This document shows, one piece after another, positions 44,801 through 54,330 of a stretch of DNA of 64,000 bases. Every line of letters begins with the position of its first letter. The first letter of the stretch is position 1. Origin of the DNA: Rheinheimera hassiensis (GTDB lineage Bacteria > Pseudomonadota > Gammaproteobacteria > Enterobacterales > Alteromonadaceae). The notes under the pieces were generated by a model. It worked only from the letters and a program-made list of their open reading frames with translations. It did no database searches and was not told the origin of the DNA. The position numbers were made by a program, and so were the translations under genes. The stretch is from the NCBI RefSeq assembly GCF_022436675.1, contig NZ_JAKUJZ010000003.1, forward strand, positions 260,226 to 324,225, in the 5' to 3' direction.

Positions 44801-46501
44801 CTATTGACCGAACAACAGATCGTCTACATTTAACGAAGGCTCACCATTGTAATAACGCACCGAATCGCCTTGCTGTTGGTTATCAACAAACTCTTCAATC
44901 TGCAGCAGACTACCATCTTCCTTGAAACTGTAGCTTTTACCCTGCAGCCTGCCTTGATTGTCATACTGCATCTGTGCCAGCACATGGCCATTGGCTGAAA
45001 ACGCCTGCCAAGTCCCCACCTCATGCCCGGCTTTATAGCTGCCATGCCATAACTTAACCGAACCATAGCTGTACTCATCCTGCAGTTGCCAGGCGCCTTC
45101 GCGCTGGCCATTAACATATCGGCCTTTAGCTTGTAGTTCACGGCTATAGCCAAGGCGCAGATACTCACCATGCAACTTAGCATTTTTAAAGTGCTGCAGC
45201 AGTATTACCGTACCATCGGCGGCAACCTCTGTTTGCTTACCATCCTGCTGCCCTTGCTGGTCAAACTGCTCAGTAAGCGTGCTATTGCTGGTTTTTGTTA
45301 TCCATTTACCCACCTTGATACCCTGCCGGTATTGGCCGCTGATAAAGTTGCTGCCACCTTCAGCATCGACAGTATCTTCGCGATAAACGCCGTGTTTTTT
45401 ACCGTCAACATAGTGAGCGCGCTGCACACTGCCATTCCAGCCGGTGCTAATATAAAGCCCTTGATACTGCCCCTTAAGCGATTCCTCGCGTTCGGTCAGT
45501 TCACCGGCCGAATTAAAACTTTCACGTAAGCTAAAATCTTTTGTGGTGTCGTGCTGATACTTGTAGCTTAGCTTGCCTGCAGCGTCAAAACGCTGCTCAA
45601 TGGTAACCTTGTCATTGTCTTGATACTGCGTATCGGTTTGCGTAGTTATGTTGCCGCTGCTATCAAATTTAATGCTTTGTATTTCACGCCCGGCATTATC
45701 AAATTGTTGTTTCTCAACTAATATTTCCGGGCCGCTAAAATGCTGTTGCAGCCCTACCTGTTTGCCATGTTGATAGTTTTTAACTGAACTTAATACCCCT
45801 TCGGCCTGATAGTTCCGCTCTTCCCCGTGCAACTTGTCATCAAGATAGTTTTGCTGATAAATCAGCCAGCCGTCTTTACTCCAATACAACCGCTCACCCT
45901 GGCGTTTGCCGGCAACCATATTCACCTTTTGCTCTGGTTGGCCGTTATCGTAGTAGCTCTCTATCAGCCCTTCCAGACCATTTACACCGTAAGTTTTGCG
46001 CGATGCCAATTTGCCATTGTCGTAAAAGCTTTCTTCCACGCCAAGCTCTGCGCCATTAACATAGTACTCGTGACGATGCAGTTTGCCATTTTGATGATAG
46101 GTTTTCTGCTCACCGTCAAGCTGGCCGTGTTTATAGAGATATTCTCCTTTTAACGTGCCGTCTTCCCTGTAATGCAGATGTGCGCCATGATAATTGCCAG
46201 CTGCATCGCTGTTGCCTTTGCGCGACAATTGACCCGTATCATAGAAAAACTCAAAATAGCCTACAATATTGTGCCCGGCTAAATCAGGCCCGTTAAGGCT
46301 GCCGGTAAAGAACGGTTTATCTGTCGACAGGTAAAATAACTGCAGCGGCCAGACGCCGTTTTGCTCAGTAGCAGGTTGGGTAATGTAGTACATCGCCTCG
46401 CCGGGTTCATCGCTTGGCTGCCATTGTTGGTTCAGCGATATGCGCTCAGCCGACAGGTTAAACGATAACAACAGCGCCGCTATTATTAATAGTGGTTTCA
46501 T
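44801..46501 (-). CDS. exported MORN-repeat (YwqK-like) protein
   Basis: A 566-residue protein with a signal peptide (LLIIAALLLSFNLSAE). The body is a long chain of toxin-antitoxin YwqK/MORN-type repeats with a consensus like YxxNGxL, for example TYHQNGKLHRHEYYVNGAEL, SFYDNGKLASRKTYGV, WSKDGWLIYQQNYL and EEFVDNQQQGDSVRYY. The repeats form an elongated beta structure. Function is unknown; binding to envelope polymer or protein is likely. ATG at 46501 follows GGGAG. It lies 12 bases after the large lipoprotein gene, forming an operon. Confidence 0.85.
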   Translation of the reverse strand: MKPLLIIAALLLSFNLSAERISLNQQWQPSDEPGEAMYYITQPATEQNGVWPLQLFYLSTDKPFFTGSLNGPDLAGHNIVGYFEFFYDTGQLSRKGNSDAAGNYHGAHLHYREDGTLKGEYLYKHGQLDGEQKTYHQNGKLHRHEYYVNGAELGVEESFYDNGKLASRKTYGVNGLEGLIESYYDNGQPEQKVNMVAGKRQGERLYWSKDGWLIYQQNYLDDKLHGEERNYQAEGVLSSVKNYQHGKQVGLQQHFSGPEILVEKQQFDNAGREIQSIKFDSSGNITTQTDTQYQDNDKVTIEQRFDAAGKLSYKYQHDTTKDFSLRESFNSAGELTEREESLKGQYQGLYISTGWNGSVQRAHYVDGKKHGVYREDTVDAEGGSNFISGQYRQGIKVGKWITKTSNSTLTEQFDQQGQQDGKQTEVAADGTVILLQHFKNAKLHGEYLRLGYSRELQAKGRYVNGQREGAWQLQDEYSYGSVKLWHGSYKAGHEVGTWQAFSANGHVLAQMQYDNQGRLQGKSYSFKEDGSLLQIEEFVDNQQQGDSVRYYNGEPSLNVDDLLFGQ

Positions 46502-46512
46502 CGTTGAGCTCC

Positions 46513-48753
46513 CTAAGGTAAGGCCGGAAAGTGGTGTTGCCATTGCTTATTAACCGGCGCCCCAGTGGCTGTCATGTGTTCAATACGCGCCGTCCGGCCC
46601 GCTATCGCTAACCAGTGTCCATTCTGTAACACCTGCTGCAACGACTGCTGATAGTAATCGTCCTGGTTGATGTCGTCTGTAGACAGAGGCGCCAACGCTT
46701 TATCCTGAGCATTTAAAAAGCGGTAGCGCTGGACAAAATCTGCCACACTCTGCGTAGTATCAACGCCCGGCAGTTGCCGGATATCAATTAGCCAGCTTTG
46801 CTCTGGCTGGTAATCCACTGTTTGCCATTGTGGCGTGCCGGCGCAGGTTAAATTACTGGTCACACTAATATCGTAAAAATAACGGCGTATACCATCAGCA
46901 GTACTAAGTTGGTAGCTGACAGATTTATCCGGCGCGCCATTGAAATTATTACCGATGTTAACCCGGCTCCATAGCAATTTATGGCCGTTTACCTCAGGAG
47001 CATCAACAATGCTAATTGTACAAAGCGCAGCCTGTTCAGCAGTTAACTGCAGGCTTAAACCATATTTATCGACGATTTGTGGCTCAACTAAAGCGGGAGC
47101 TGTTTCAGTTATTCCCTCTGCATTGTCATAATAACCGCCATACATATCCTCACTGTAAAGCAGTCGCTGACGTGCCGGCGGATAGGCCACATTCGCCGCA
47201 TATTTCGCTTCCGGAATAAAGCGGATATCTTTGCTAAACACCGTGCTGTCAGACATAGAATTAACATACAAAGTAAGGCTTGGCGGTTCGGCGCTAAAGG
47301 TAAACTGCGTAACACTTTGGTATTGATCAGACGATGCCAGCGCCAGCATATTTTGCTCAGCTGCGCTAAGCCAGTCCGGCCCATCGTTATGCGGGTTCAT
47401 CAGTTGCACCATTGCACCTTCGGCACCGTCATAGCGCCGGTGTAACCAGTGTTTATTACCACTGCTGGCTTTAAGCTGATAAGTAAATGGCTGGCCCGGC
47501 ACCGGCGATAATTCCAGCTGTAAATCTTCATATTTCAAACTTACTGTTTTAGCCGGATCAGGTGCCAGGCTAAGCTGCACCAGTTTAGCGGCCGAGTAAT
47601 GCGCTGTCGCTCTGAATTCTGCAACCTGCTCCAGCAGCTGTGCCGGTGCATTCCAACCCGTAAGCAGACTTTGCCGCTCGGACTTATAAAAACCATCCTG
47701 GTCCGGATAACTTAAACCACCAATATCACTCAGTTGCAGCGGAATCTCGCTGCCATCAGCATTATGGGCGCTGACATTAGTTAAGCGAAACTCACCTTCA
47801 GGTAAAAAACCCGAAAAATCATGCTGATAAACCAAATTTAATTGGTTATCTTGCTGATAAAAATAACCGGCATCAAGCGGAAATACGGCGTCTTGTGTTA
47901 GTGGTTTGTTAGCATCACTGATTACCAGCTCTGGCTGTTTTTCATACTCGAAAGCCGGAAAGTCATAATCAAAATTAAAACGCCGGGTAATATCACCCAA
48001 CTGCCGCTTAAGCGGTAACATAATCACATTACTGCGCACAGTACCGTTATAGCCATAACGCTCAAAAGGCGCTTCGATAACCAGCGCCAGTTGCTCTAAC
48101 CAGCCACGCTCACGCTCCAGTAACATGTGACCATAAAACCGGCTTTCTGCCTGGCTGCTTTCCACCTTAGCCAGCAGCTGTGTATCGGTTACCTGCAATA
48201 CGGTCAGGGTAGCATCAGCTTGCCCCTGATAAGCCGGCAACTTTACTTTAGCGCCAACCTTAGCCGGTATGCTGCTGAGAAAAGCCGATGAGCTGAACAG
48301 CTTTTTCATTTCCTGCTCCAGCTCTGCACCACGCTCCGCCAGCAGCGCCTGCCATACCGGCTTATTCAATGCGCTAAAATCGGTTACGCTGCCACTGTTT
48401 AAATTAGCCGTAAACTCAAACCCTTGCGAAAAAATGGCGTGCATTTCAGGGTTACGCTCAGCCGCACGGGTACTACTGATACCGCTGCCCTGACCTTCAC
48501 GCATTTGCAGATAATCAATGTGTACTTCAAACCGGCTTTCAGGACCGGTATCAATAACTTTGTAACGCAGCAGTTGGTGCGAAGTTGTATTAAGTGTTTC
48601 AGTGCGCCGGCCTGTATCTACCGTTATTTTTGCCGTGCTGTATACCTGATAGCTGCGCTCCTCGCCCTTTTCAGGCTTAAACTCAACATCAGTATCAACA
48701 AAAGAGCAGGCTGATAAAACACAGCAAGCGAAGGCGCTAACGAGGTACTTCAT
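46513..48753 (-). CDS. large lipoprotein of unknown function
   Basis: A 746-residue protein whose start MKYLVSAFACCVLSACSFV has a lipobox (LSAC), so it is anchored in a membrane facing the periplasm. The sequence is beta-rich with many aromatic and Gln residues; no catalytic motif stands out. The N-terminal 250 residues (QVYSTAKITVDTG, LLRYKVIDTGPESRFEV) resemble DUF6263-like regions only loosely. I do not recognise it. It precedes the MORN-repeat gene in an operon and probably works with it at the envelope. Confidence 0.7.
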   Translation of the reverse strand: MKYLVSAFACCVLSACSFVDTDVEFKPEKGEERSYQVYSTAKITVDTGRRTETLNTTSHQLLRYKVIDTGPESRFEVHIDYLQMREGQGSGISSTRAAERNPEMHAIFSQGFEFTANLNSGSVTDFSALNKPVWQALLAERGAELEQEMKKLFSSSAFLSSIPAKVGAKVKLPAYQGQADATLTVLQVTDTQLLAKVESSQAESRFYGHMLLERERGWLEQLALVIEAPFERYGYNGTVRSNVIMLPLKRQLGDITRRFNFDYDFPAFEYEKQPELVISDANKPLTQDAVFPLDAGYFYQQDNQLNLVYQHDFSGFLPEGEFRLTNVSAHNADGSEIPLQLSDIGGLSYPDQDGFYKSERQSLLTGWNAPAQLLEQVAEFRATAHYSAAKLVQLSLAPDPAKTVSLKYEDLQLELSPVPGQPFTYQLKASSGNKHWLHRRYDGAEGAMVQLMNPHNDGPDWLSAAEQNMLALASSDQYQSVTQFTFSAEPPSLTLYVNSMSDSTVFSKDIRFIPEAKYAANVAYPPARQRLLYSEDMYGGYYDNAEGITETAPALVEPQIVDKYGLSLQLTAEQAALCTISIVDAPEVNGHKLLWSRVNIGNNFNGAPDKSVSYQLSTADGIRRYFYDISVTSNLTCAGTPQWQTVDYQPEQSWLIDIRQLPGVDTTQSVADFVQRYRFLNAQDKALAPLSTDDINQDDYYQQSLQQVLQNGHWLAIAGRTARIEHMTATGAPVNKQWQHHFPALP

Positions 48754-48871
48754 GGTGTTCCTATTACTTTACTCAAACAACAAAACGGCACAGTTTAACC
48801 GTTAAAGCACTGTAAATAAAATGCTTTATACGGTTAATTGCTGCGCCGTGTACACTTGGGTAACGTTATGG

Positions 48872-50749
48872 CTATATTTTGTGCTTACGCTGCTGGTATA
48901 CAAGCAGTGCAACAGCCGCTACCAGCAACAGTAACTGCGCCGCCAGCCCTTGCACGGTAGGATAAATACCCAACCAGCTTATGGTGGGCAGTTGAAGCGG
49001 GCTTATTGGCATAGTGCCGGCTTCCTGCAAGGCAACAACACCTTTACCCACCATCACCACAGCAAGCACTATCATCAGCACGGCGGTACTGCCAAAGAAG
49101 GTTTTTAACGGCAACTTCAGCGCAAATTTAAACATGGCGACACCCAATACTGAAAGCGCCACTAACGCCGCTACAATACCGGCGATAAAACTGGACTGGT
49201 GCACCGCCCCGCCCTGTAGCCACAAGGACTGATAAAACAAGATTGTTTCAAATACTTCGCGGTAAACCGCTAAAAACACCACCAGCCCAAGGCCAAAGTA
49301 AGCACCGGATTTAAGCGCTTTATTTACCTGTTGGCCAATAAACTGCTGCCACTGCGCTGCGGAAGTTTTGCTGTGCATCCAAAACCCCATATAAAACAGA
49401 ATAGCTGCAGCAGTTAATGCGGTATAACCTTCGGTAAGTTCGCGCGAAGCGCCGGATATAGTGATAACAAAACTGGCTACCACCCAGGTTACTGCCCCCA
49501 ACGCCAGCGCAGCCACCCAACCAACATGTACCGAGCGCTTTAACCGTGGTTGTTGTGTTTTTACTGCCACGCTGTATATGGCTGCAACAACCAGCAAGGC
49601 CTCCAGCCCTTCGCGCAGTAAAATAAGCAGTGCCAGTAAAAATACATTAAAAGGCGCTAATTCGGTTTCATCCAGTGCTTGCTGTGCTTGTTGCAGCTGC
49701 TGCTGTATTTCGCTGATCTCCGCCTGTAGTACCGCAGTTGCAGCCTGCTGTTTAATTAACTGGCGTAGCTGCAGCATACGCTGTTCAATCTGGTCTTTTA
49801 GCGTGCTGTCTACCGCGGCAAGATTGTTTTCTGCCAGTTCAAAACCATCGAGATATGCCGATACAGCAAGATCGTAAGCCTGCGTATAGTGCTGCTGTTG
49901 TAAAAGTGCGGGTAGTAAATCCAGCTTGTCGTGGGCTATCTGCAACGGCGATGCATCGGCAGCATTAAAAAATTGCTCTGGATGCTGGCGAAATAATGCC
50001 ATTAACGCGCCACCAAGCTCTGTGTATTGCTGTGCAACATCGTGTGGGGTAGCGGTTAACAAGTGCCCAATTGCAGTTTTGCTGACAAGCACCGATGGCA
50101 CGGCTTTAGCCGGTTTGGCCTCGCTGGCACCTATGTCAGCCTTGCTGGCAAGAGCACCGACATAAAACGCCAGATCCCAGCGGCTTTGCTCATCCAGATG
50201 CGAAAAGGCCACCATACCGGTATCGGCCACACCCAGGCTAATAGTGTTAAACAGACCGAATAAACTGCGGGCATTATAACGCTCAGTGTCATGAAAATCG
50301 GTTGGCGTCGGGTCCAGTGCTGTACCTGCCGGGCCATCGCCGTGGCCGTTATCACCGTGACAAGCCGCACAGTTTTGCTGATACAAAGCTTTACCACGAA
50401 TGCGGTCTGGCGCTTGCTGTGGCAGTGCAATGGCGGGCATGGCAGCAATAACCGCTTTGCGCATAGTAGCGGTTAATTGCTGAATGTCAGCTTCATCGGC
50501 ATGTGCCGCCACCAGTTGCTGCAGCAAAATGGCCTGTTGTTGTAACTCATGTTGCTCCGGCGGCAACTGGGCCGGGATCAGGCTGGCAAATTCCTGCATT
50601 TCAGCAAACTCGGCGGCGTTTACTACCTGCCCTTGCTGTACAGCCTCTTTGTAATCGGCGCCAATATATTCAATTAATTGGATCAGCTTGTCAGACGCCT
50701 GCCCAGGCAAGGTAACGAGCAATAAACACAACAACAGCAGTTTCTTCAT
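48872..50749 (-). CDS. cytochrome c fused to an FTR1-family iron permease
   Basis: A 625-residue inner-membrane protein. The signal peptide (LLLLCLLLVTLPGQA) is followed by a helical periplasmic part, a c-type heme site CAACH (Cys127, Cys130, His131) with GDNGHGDG, a helical linker with IQQQLQQAQQALDET, and an FTR1 permease from about residue 375. The two iron-binding motifs are present: LLREGLEALLV and REVFETILFYQ. Seven hydrophobic helices follow. The architecture couples iron oxidation on a heme to uptake of ferric iron. A Fur-like box overlaps its promoter. Confidence 0.94.
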   Translation of the reverse strand: MKKLLLLCLLLVTLPGQASDKLIQLIEYIGADYKEAVQQGQVVNAAEFAEMQEFASLIPAQLPPEQHELQQQAILLQQLVAAHADEADIQQLTATMRKAVIAAMPAIALPQQAPDRIRGKALYQQNCAACHGDNGHGDGPAGTALDPTPTDFHDTERYNARSLFGLFNTISLGVADTGMVAFSHLDEQSRWDLAFYVGALASKADIGASEAKPAKAVPSVLVSKTAIGHLLTATPHDVAQQYTELGGALMALFRQHPEQFFNAADASPLQIAHDKLDLLPALLQQQHYTQAYDLAVSAYLDGFELAENNLAAVDSTLKDQIEQRMLQLRQLIKQQAATAVLQAEISEIQQQLQQAQQALDETELAPFNVFLLALLILLREGLEALLVVAAIYSVAVKTQQPRLKRSVHVGWVAALALGAVTWVVASFVITISGASRELTEGYTALTAAAILFYMGFWMHSKTSAAQWQQFIGQQVNKALKSGAYFGLGLVVFLAVYREVFETILFYQSLWLQGGAVHQSSFIAGIVAALVALSVLGVAMFKFALKLPLKTFFGSTAVLMIVLAVVMVGKGVVALQEAGTMPISPLQLPTISWLGIYPTVQGLAAQLLLLVAAVALLVYQQRKHKI

Positions 50750-50769
50750 GATACAACCAACAACTTAAA

Positions 50770-50788
50770 GGGAATGATTCGCATTATA
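50770..50788 (-). promoter_or_regulatory. Fur box overlapping -10 of the cytochrome c-FTR1 gene
   Basis: GGGAATGATTCGCATTATA matches the Fur consensus in 13 of 19 positions, including the symmetric AATGAT and CATTAT halves. On the minus strand it overlaps TATAAT (50783-50788), a good -10 box, 34 bases upstream of the start codon. Fur with iron would block transcription. This fits an iron uptake gene. Confidence 0.8.
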
Positions 50789-50939
50789 CTCGCTTTATTT
50801 GCTGCTATGATACCCAACACTGCCAACCGCCGTAAGAAACGTGCCTTTTACCGTTTAGCCTTAGCCGCCTTAGTTCATTTGCCCGCAACAGGCTTTTATG
50901 AGTATGCTGTAGCCAAAGTGCTACCGTCGGAGAAACAGT

Positions 50940-51902
50940 ATGATTTTACTTAGCTATTTTGAACCTGAAACCAACAACTGGCGTGAATGCACCTTAACTC
51001 AGCTACCGACAAATTTACCGGCCGAAGCCCGCTTATGGATAAACCTGAACAACGCCAGCCAGGAAGAACAGCTGCAAGTTATGCAGCGTTTTGCCATAGG
51101 CCCCACCCTGGCTGAAGATTTCAGCCGGGAGCGTCATCCGCCTAAACTGGAAGCGCAAACCGACTTTACTTTACTGATTATGCGTGGCTATGCCGATACT
51201 GATTTTAGCGAATACAGTGGCAGCGCTCAGGTTAACTTGTTGTATTCAAAGCAAGTATTAATAAGCCGCATCCACTGCCACAATCCGCAGTTGCTAAAGC
51301 AACTTGAACCACAACTTAGCAGCGGCACCAACGCCACTATTGCCGATTGGGTAAAGCAGCTAACGTTAGCCGTGTCGGCAAGTTATCTGGAAAAACTGAT
51401 TAACTTTGAAGATGAACAGAGCGACTTGGAAGATGTTATGCTGCACCGTGGTAATGATGAGCATATGGCGCGCATAATGCGTTACCGCTCGGTGCTGCGC
51501 AAAATTAATCGTAACCTGGCCTATCAGAAAGACATTTTTTCTGACGCTTTATATGAAGACCAAAACCCGCTGCTGCGCCATTTTAACAGCGCGGATATTC
51601 GCGACTTCTACGAAAAATTTGAACGGCTGCACAGTATGACGGATATGTACTACGATCAGCTCAGCGATCTGGTGGAAGGTTATTTATCTACCACCTCGCA
51701 CCAGATTAACGAACGGATGAAAGTATTAACCATTGTCAGCACTATTTTCATCCCTCTGACATTTATTGCTGGCATATACGGCATGAACTTTATCAATATG
51801 CCTGAGCTGCAAATGATGGATGGCTATTTTATTGTGCTGATTGCTATGGCAATAGGCGGCATCGCAGGGCTGACATGGTTTAAGATACGCGGCTGGTGGT
51901 AA
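50940..51902 (+). CDS. corA: CorA-family magnesium/divalent cation transporter
   Basis: A 320-residue protein. The soluble N-terminal domain (to about 250) is followed by two transmembrane helices, TIVSTIFIPLTFIAGIYGMN with the YGMN selectivity motif and YFIVLIAMAIGGIAGLTWF. The YGMNFINMPE loop is canonical CorA. It forms a pentameric channel for Mg2+ and possibly Co2+ or Ni2+. GGAG precedes the ATG. The MgtE gene follows after 26 bases, so both Mg transporters form one operon. Confidence 0.93.
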   Translation: MILLSYFEPETNNWRECTLTQLPTNLPAEARLWINLNNASQEEQLQVMQRFAIGPTLAEDFSRERHPPKLEAQTDFTLLIMRGYADTDFSEYSGSAQVNLLYSKQVLISRIHCHNPQLLKQLEPQLSSGTNATIADWVKQLTLAVSASYLEKLINFEDEQSDLEDVMLHRGNDEHMARIMRYRSVLRKINRNLAYQKDIFSDALYEDQNPLLRHFNSADIRDFYEKFERLHSMTDMYYDQLSDLVEGYLSTTSHQINERMKVLTIVSTIFIPLTFIAGIYGMNFINMPELQMMDGYFIVLIAMAIGGIAGLTWFKIRGWW

Positions 51903-51928
51903 CACCACCACGGGCTAGGGAGTTGTAA

Positions 51929-53278
51929 ATGGCTGAAAACCAACCGCTGGATATTGAAGAAATAGTACGCGACAGCTTTAACGAAGATGAAGCGGAACAC
52001 CTGACCGGAAAGCTAAGCCAGCTGGAGCCGGAAGAAATTGCTATTGCGCTGGAAGCCATGCCGGTAGAGCAGCGGGTCAGCACCTGGCTAAGCCTGCACC
52101 CGGATGATCAGATAGCAGCACTGACCTATATGCGGGTAGACGCCCGCGACAATATTTTTAAACAGTTAGATGAAGCGCAGCTACGCAGCCTGGTTGAGGG
52201 CATGGAAGTTGATGATCTGATCGAGCTGCTTGATGAGCTGCCGCAACGGATTTACGACTACGCCTGCTCACGCCTTGATGAAAGCCAGCGCCGCTGGCTG
52301 GATACTGCATTGGCCTATGATGAAGACCAATGTGGCCGTTATGCTGATCACGATATGTTGATCATCAATAAAAATGCCAAAGTACGCGATGCTATCCGGC
52401 TGTTTCGCCAGTTGGCAGAAGACGCCGAATACCACGATGCACTGTTTGTGGTAGACCGCACCGGCCGCTACGCCGGCCTGGTTCATGCTACTCAGCTACT
52501 CGGCCTTGGCAGTCACTTACCGATTGAAACCGTTATTGATAACGAAGCACCGATAGTCGAAGGTGAAATGGAGTTGGATCAGGGCTCAGATATTGTTTCA
52601 CGCTCTGGCTATACTGCGCTGGCGGTTATTGACGACGAAGGCAAATTACTTGGCCGCCTATCTATTGGTGAAGCGCTGGAGAACGTGCGCCGCAGCCTGG
52701 AAAGCCAGTTTATGCACACCGCCGGTTTAGACGAAGAAGAAGACTTATTCGCCCCTATTTTTGGCAGCGCCAAGCGCCGCGCGCTGTGGTTGGGTATAAA
52801 CCTGCTAACCGCATTTTTAGCGGCCTGGACCATAGGCCTGTTTGAGGCCACCTTACAGCAGGTCGTGGCATTGGCGGTTTTAATGCCAATAGTGGCCAGC
52901 ATGGGCGGTATTGCCGGCAGCCAGACACTGACACTGATTATCCGCGGCCTGGCACTGGAGCAAATTACACCTAAAACCTATATGACATTGCTGCGCAAAG
53001 AGCTGGGGGTCGGAGCCATTAACGGAGTGCTGTGGGCGCTGGTGATAGCCGCTATTACTTATTTGTGGTTTGGTGACTGGATTATCGGCGGCATTATCGG
53101 TATGGCGATAGTGATTAATATCGTGGTCGCAGCCATCGCTGGGGTGCTGATCCCTATCTGGCTGGAAAAACTGGATATCGATCCGGCCTTGTCAGGCTCC
53201 GTAATACTGACCACAGTAACTGATGTGATCGGCTTTTTCGCCTTTCTCGGTTTAGGCTCACTGTTTTTGCTCTCCTAG
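51929..53278 (+). CDS. mgtE: MgtE-family magnesium transporter
   Basis: A 449-residue protein. The N-terminal superhelical domain (ISQ-like, LSQLEPEEIAIALEAMPVEQ), a CBS pair (about 135-255, HDMLIINKNAKVRDAIRLF and SRSGYTALAVIDDE) and five transmembrane helices with LAVLMPIVASMGGIAGSQTL (pore motif) are visible. MgtE is a gated Mg2+ channel whose CBS domain senses internal Mg2+. It lies directly behind corA. Confidence 0.95.
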   Translation: MAENQPLDIEEIVRDSFNEDEAEHLTGKLSQLEPEEIAIALEAMPVEQRVSTWLSLHPDDQIAALTYMRVDARDNIFKQLDEAQLRSLVEGMEVDDLIELLDELPQRIYDYACSRLDESQRRWLDTALAYDEDQCGRYADHDMLIINKNAKVRDAIRLFRQLAEDAEYHDALFVVDRTGRYAGLVHATQLLGLGSHLPIETVIDNEAPIVEGEMELDQGSDIVSRSGYTALAVIDDEGKLLGRLSIGEALENVRRSLESQFMHTAGLDEEEDLFAPIFGSAKRRALWLGINLLTAFLAAWTIGLFEATLQQVVALAVLMPIVASMGGIAGSQTLTLIIRGLALEQITPKTYMTLLRKELGVGAINGVLWALVIAAITYLWFGDWIIGGIIGMAIVINIVVAAIAGVLIPIWLEKLDIDPALSGSVILTTVTDVIGFFAFLGLGSLFLLS

Positions 53279-53412
53279 ATAGGCTGAGCAGGAGCGTTGC
53301 ACTAAAGCAGAAAAGCAACAAAATTATTTTGCCCAAACAGCAGTATTATTGCTGCCTGAAGGCGCAGACACTTTTACAATAGCGACTGATCTTACCTCTT
53401 ATTGGAGAGCGC

Positions 53413-54330
53413 ATGAAAATTGCGATTTTATCGCGCAATGCTGAACTGTATTCCACCAAACGTCTGGTGGAAGCAGCAACAAACCGTGGCCATCAGGTGC
53501 AGGTAATCGATCCGCTTACCTGTTATATGAACGTTAACCGCACCAATTCTTCTATTCATCATAAAGGCCAGGTGTTGGAAGACTTTGACGCCGTGATCCC
53601 GCGCATTGGCGCCTCTATTACCTTTTACGGCACGGCTGTACTGCGCCAGTTTGAAATGATGGGTGTTTACAGCTTAAACGAATCTGTTGCCATCAGCCGC
53701 GCTCGCGACAAATTGCGTAGCCTGCAGTTATTAGCACGCCAGGGTATCGGTCTGCCGGTTACCGGTTTTGCCGATAAACCGGGCGATATTCCCGACCTTA
53801 TTGAAATGGTAGGTGGCGCACCTTTGGTGATCAAACTGCTTGAAGGTACTCAGGGCATTGGCGTAGTGCTGGCTGAAACCCGCACCGCAGCAGAAAGCGT
53901 GATAGAAGCCTTTATGGGCTTAAATGCCAATATACTGGTGCAGGAGTATATCCGCGAAGCCAATGGCGCCGATATTCGCTGCTTTGTTGTCGGTAATAAA
54001 GTAGTCGCCGCAATGAAACGTCAGGCTAAAGCCGGTGAGTTTCGCTCAAACCTGCACCGCGGCGGCACAGCATCGGCCATACGGCTAAGCAAAGAAGAAC
54101 GCAGCACAGCTATTCGGGCAGCGAAAACTATGGGCTTAAATGTCGCCGGCGTAGATTTGCTGCGCTCTAACCATGGCCCGGTAGTGATGGAAGTAAACAG
54201 CTCACCGGGGCTTGAAGGCATTGAGGCTGCTACCAGCAAAGATATTGCTGATATCAGTATTGCCTTTTTGGAACAAAAAGTGGCCAGCCATAAAACCAGG
54301 CGCAAACTTAACACCAAAGGAACCGGCTAA
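53413..54330 (+). CDS. rimK: ribosomal protein S6--L-glutamate ligase
   Basis: A 305-residue ATP-grasp enzyme that adds glutamates to the C terminus of ribosomal protein S6. The N-terminal [20 protein letters not shown] and [20 protein letters not shown], the nucleotide loop [19 protein letters not shown] and the metal-binding [15 protein letters not shown] match RimK of E. coli (300 residues). GGAG precedes the start. The stop and next start share one base (TAATG), so translation is coupled to the next gene. Confidence 0.95.
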   Translation: MKIAILSRNAELYSTKRLVEAATNRGHQVQVIDPLTCYMNVNRTNSSIHHKGQVLEDFDAVIPRIGASITFYGTAVLRQFEMMGVYSLNESVAISRARDKLRSLQLLARQGIGLPVTGFADKPGDIPDLIEMVGGAPLVIKLLEGTQGIGVVLAETRTAAESVIEAFMGLNANILVQEYIREANGADIRCFVVGNKVVAAMKRQAKAGEFRSNLHRGGTASAIRLSKEERSTAIRAAKTMGLNVAGVDLLRSNHGPVVMEVNSSPGLEGIEAATSKDIADISIAFLEQKVASHKTRRKLNTKGTG

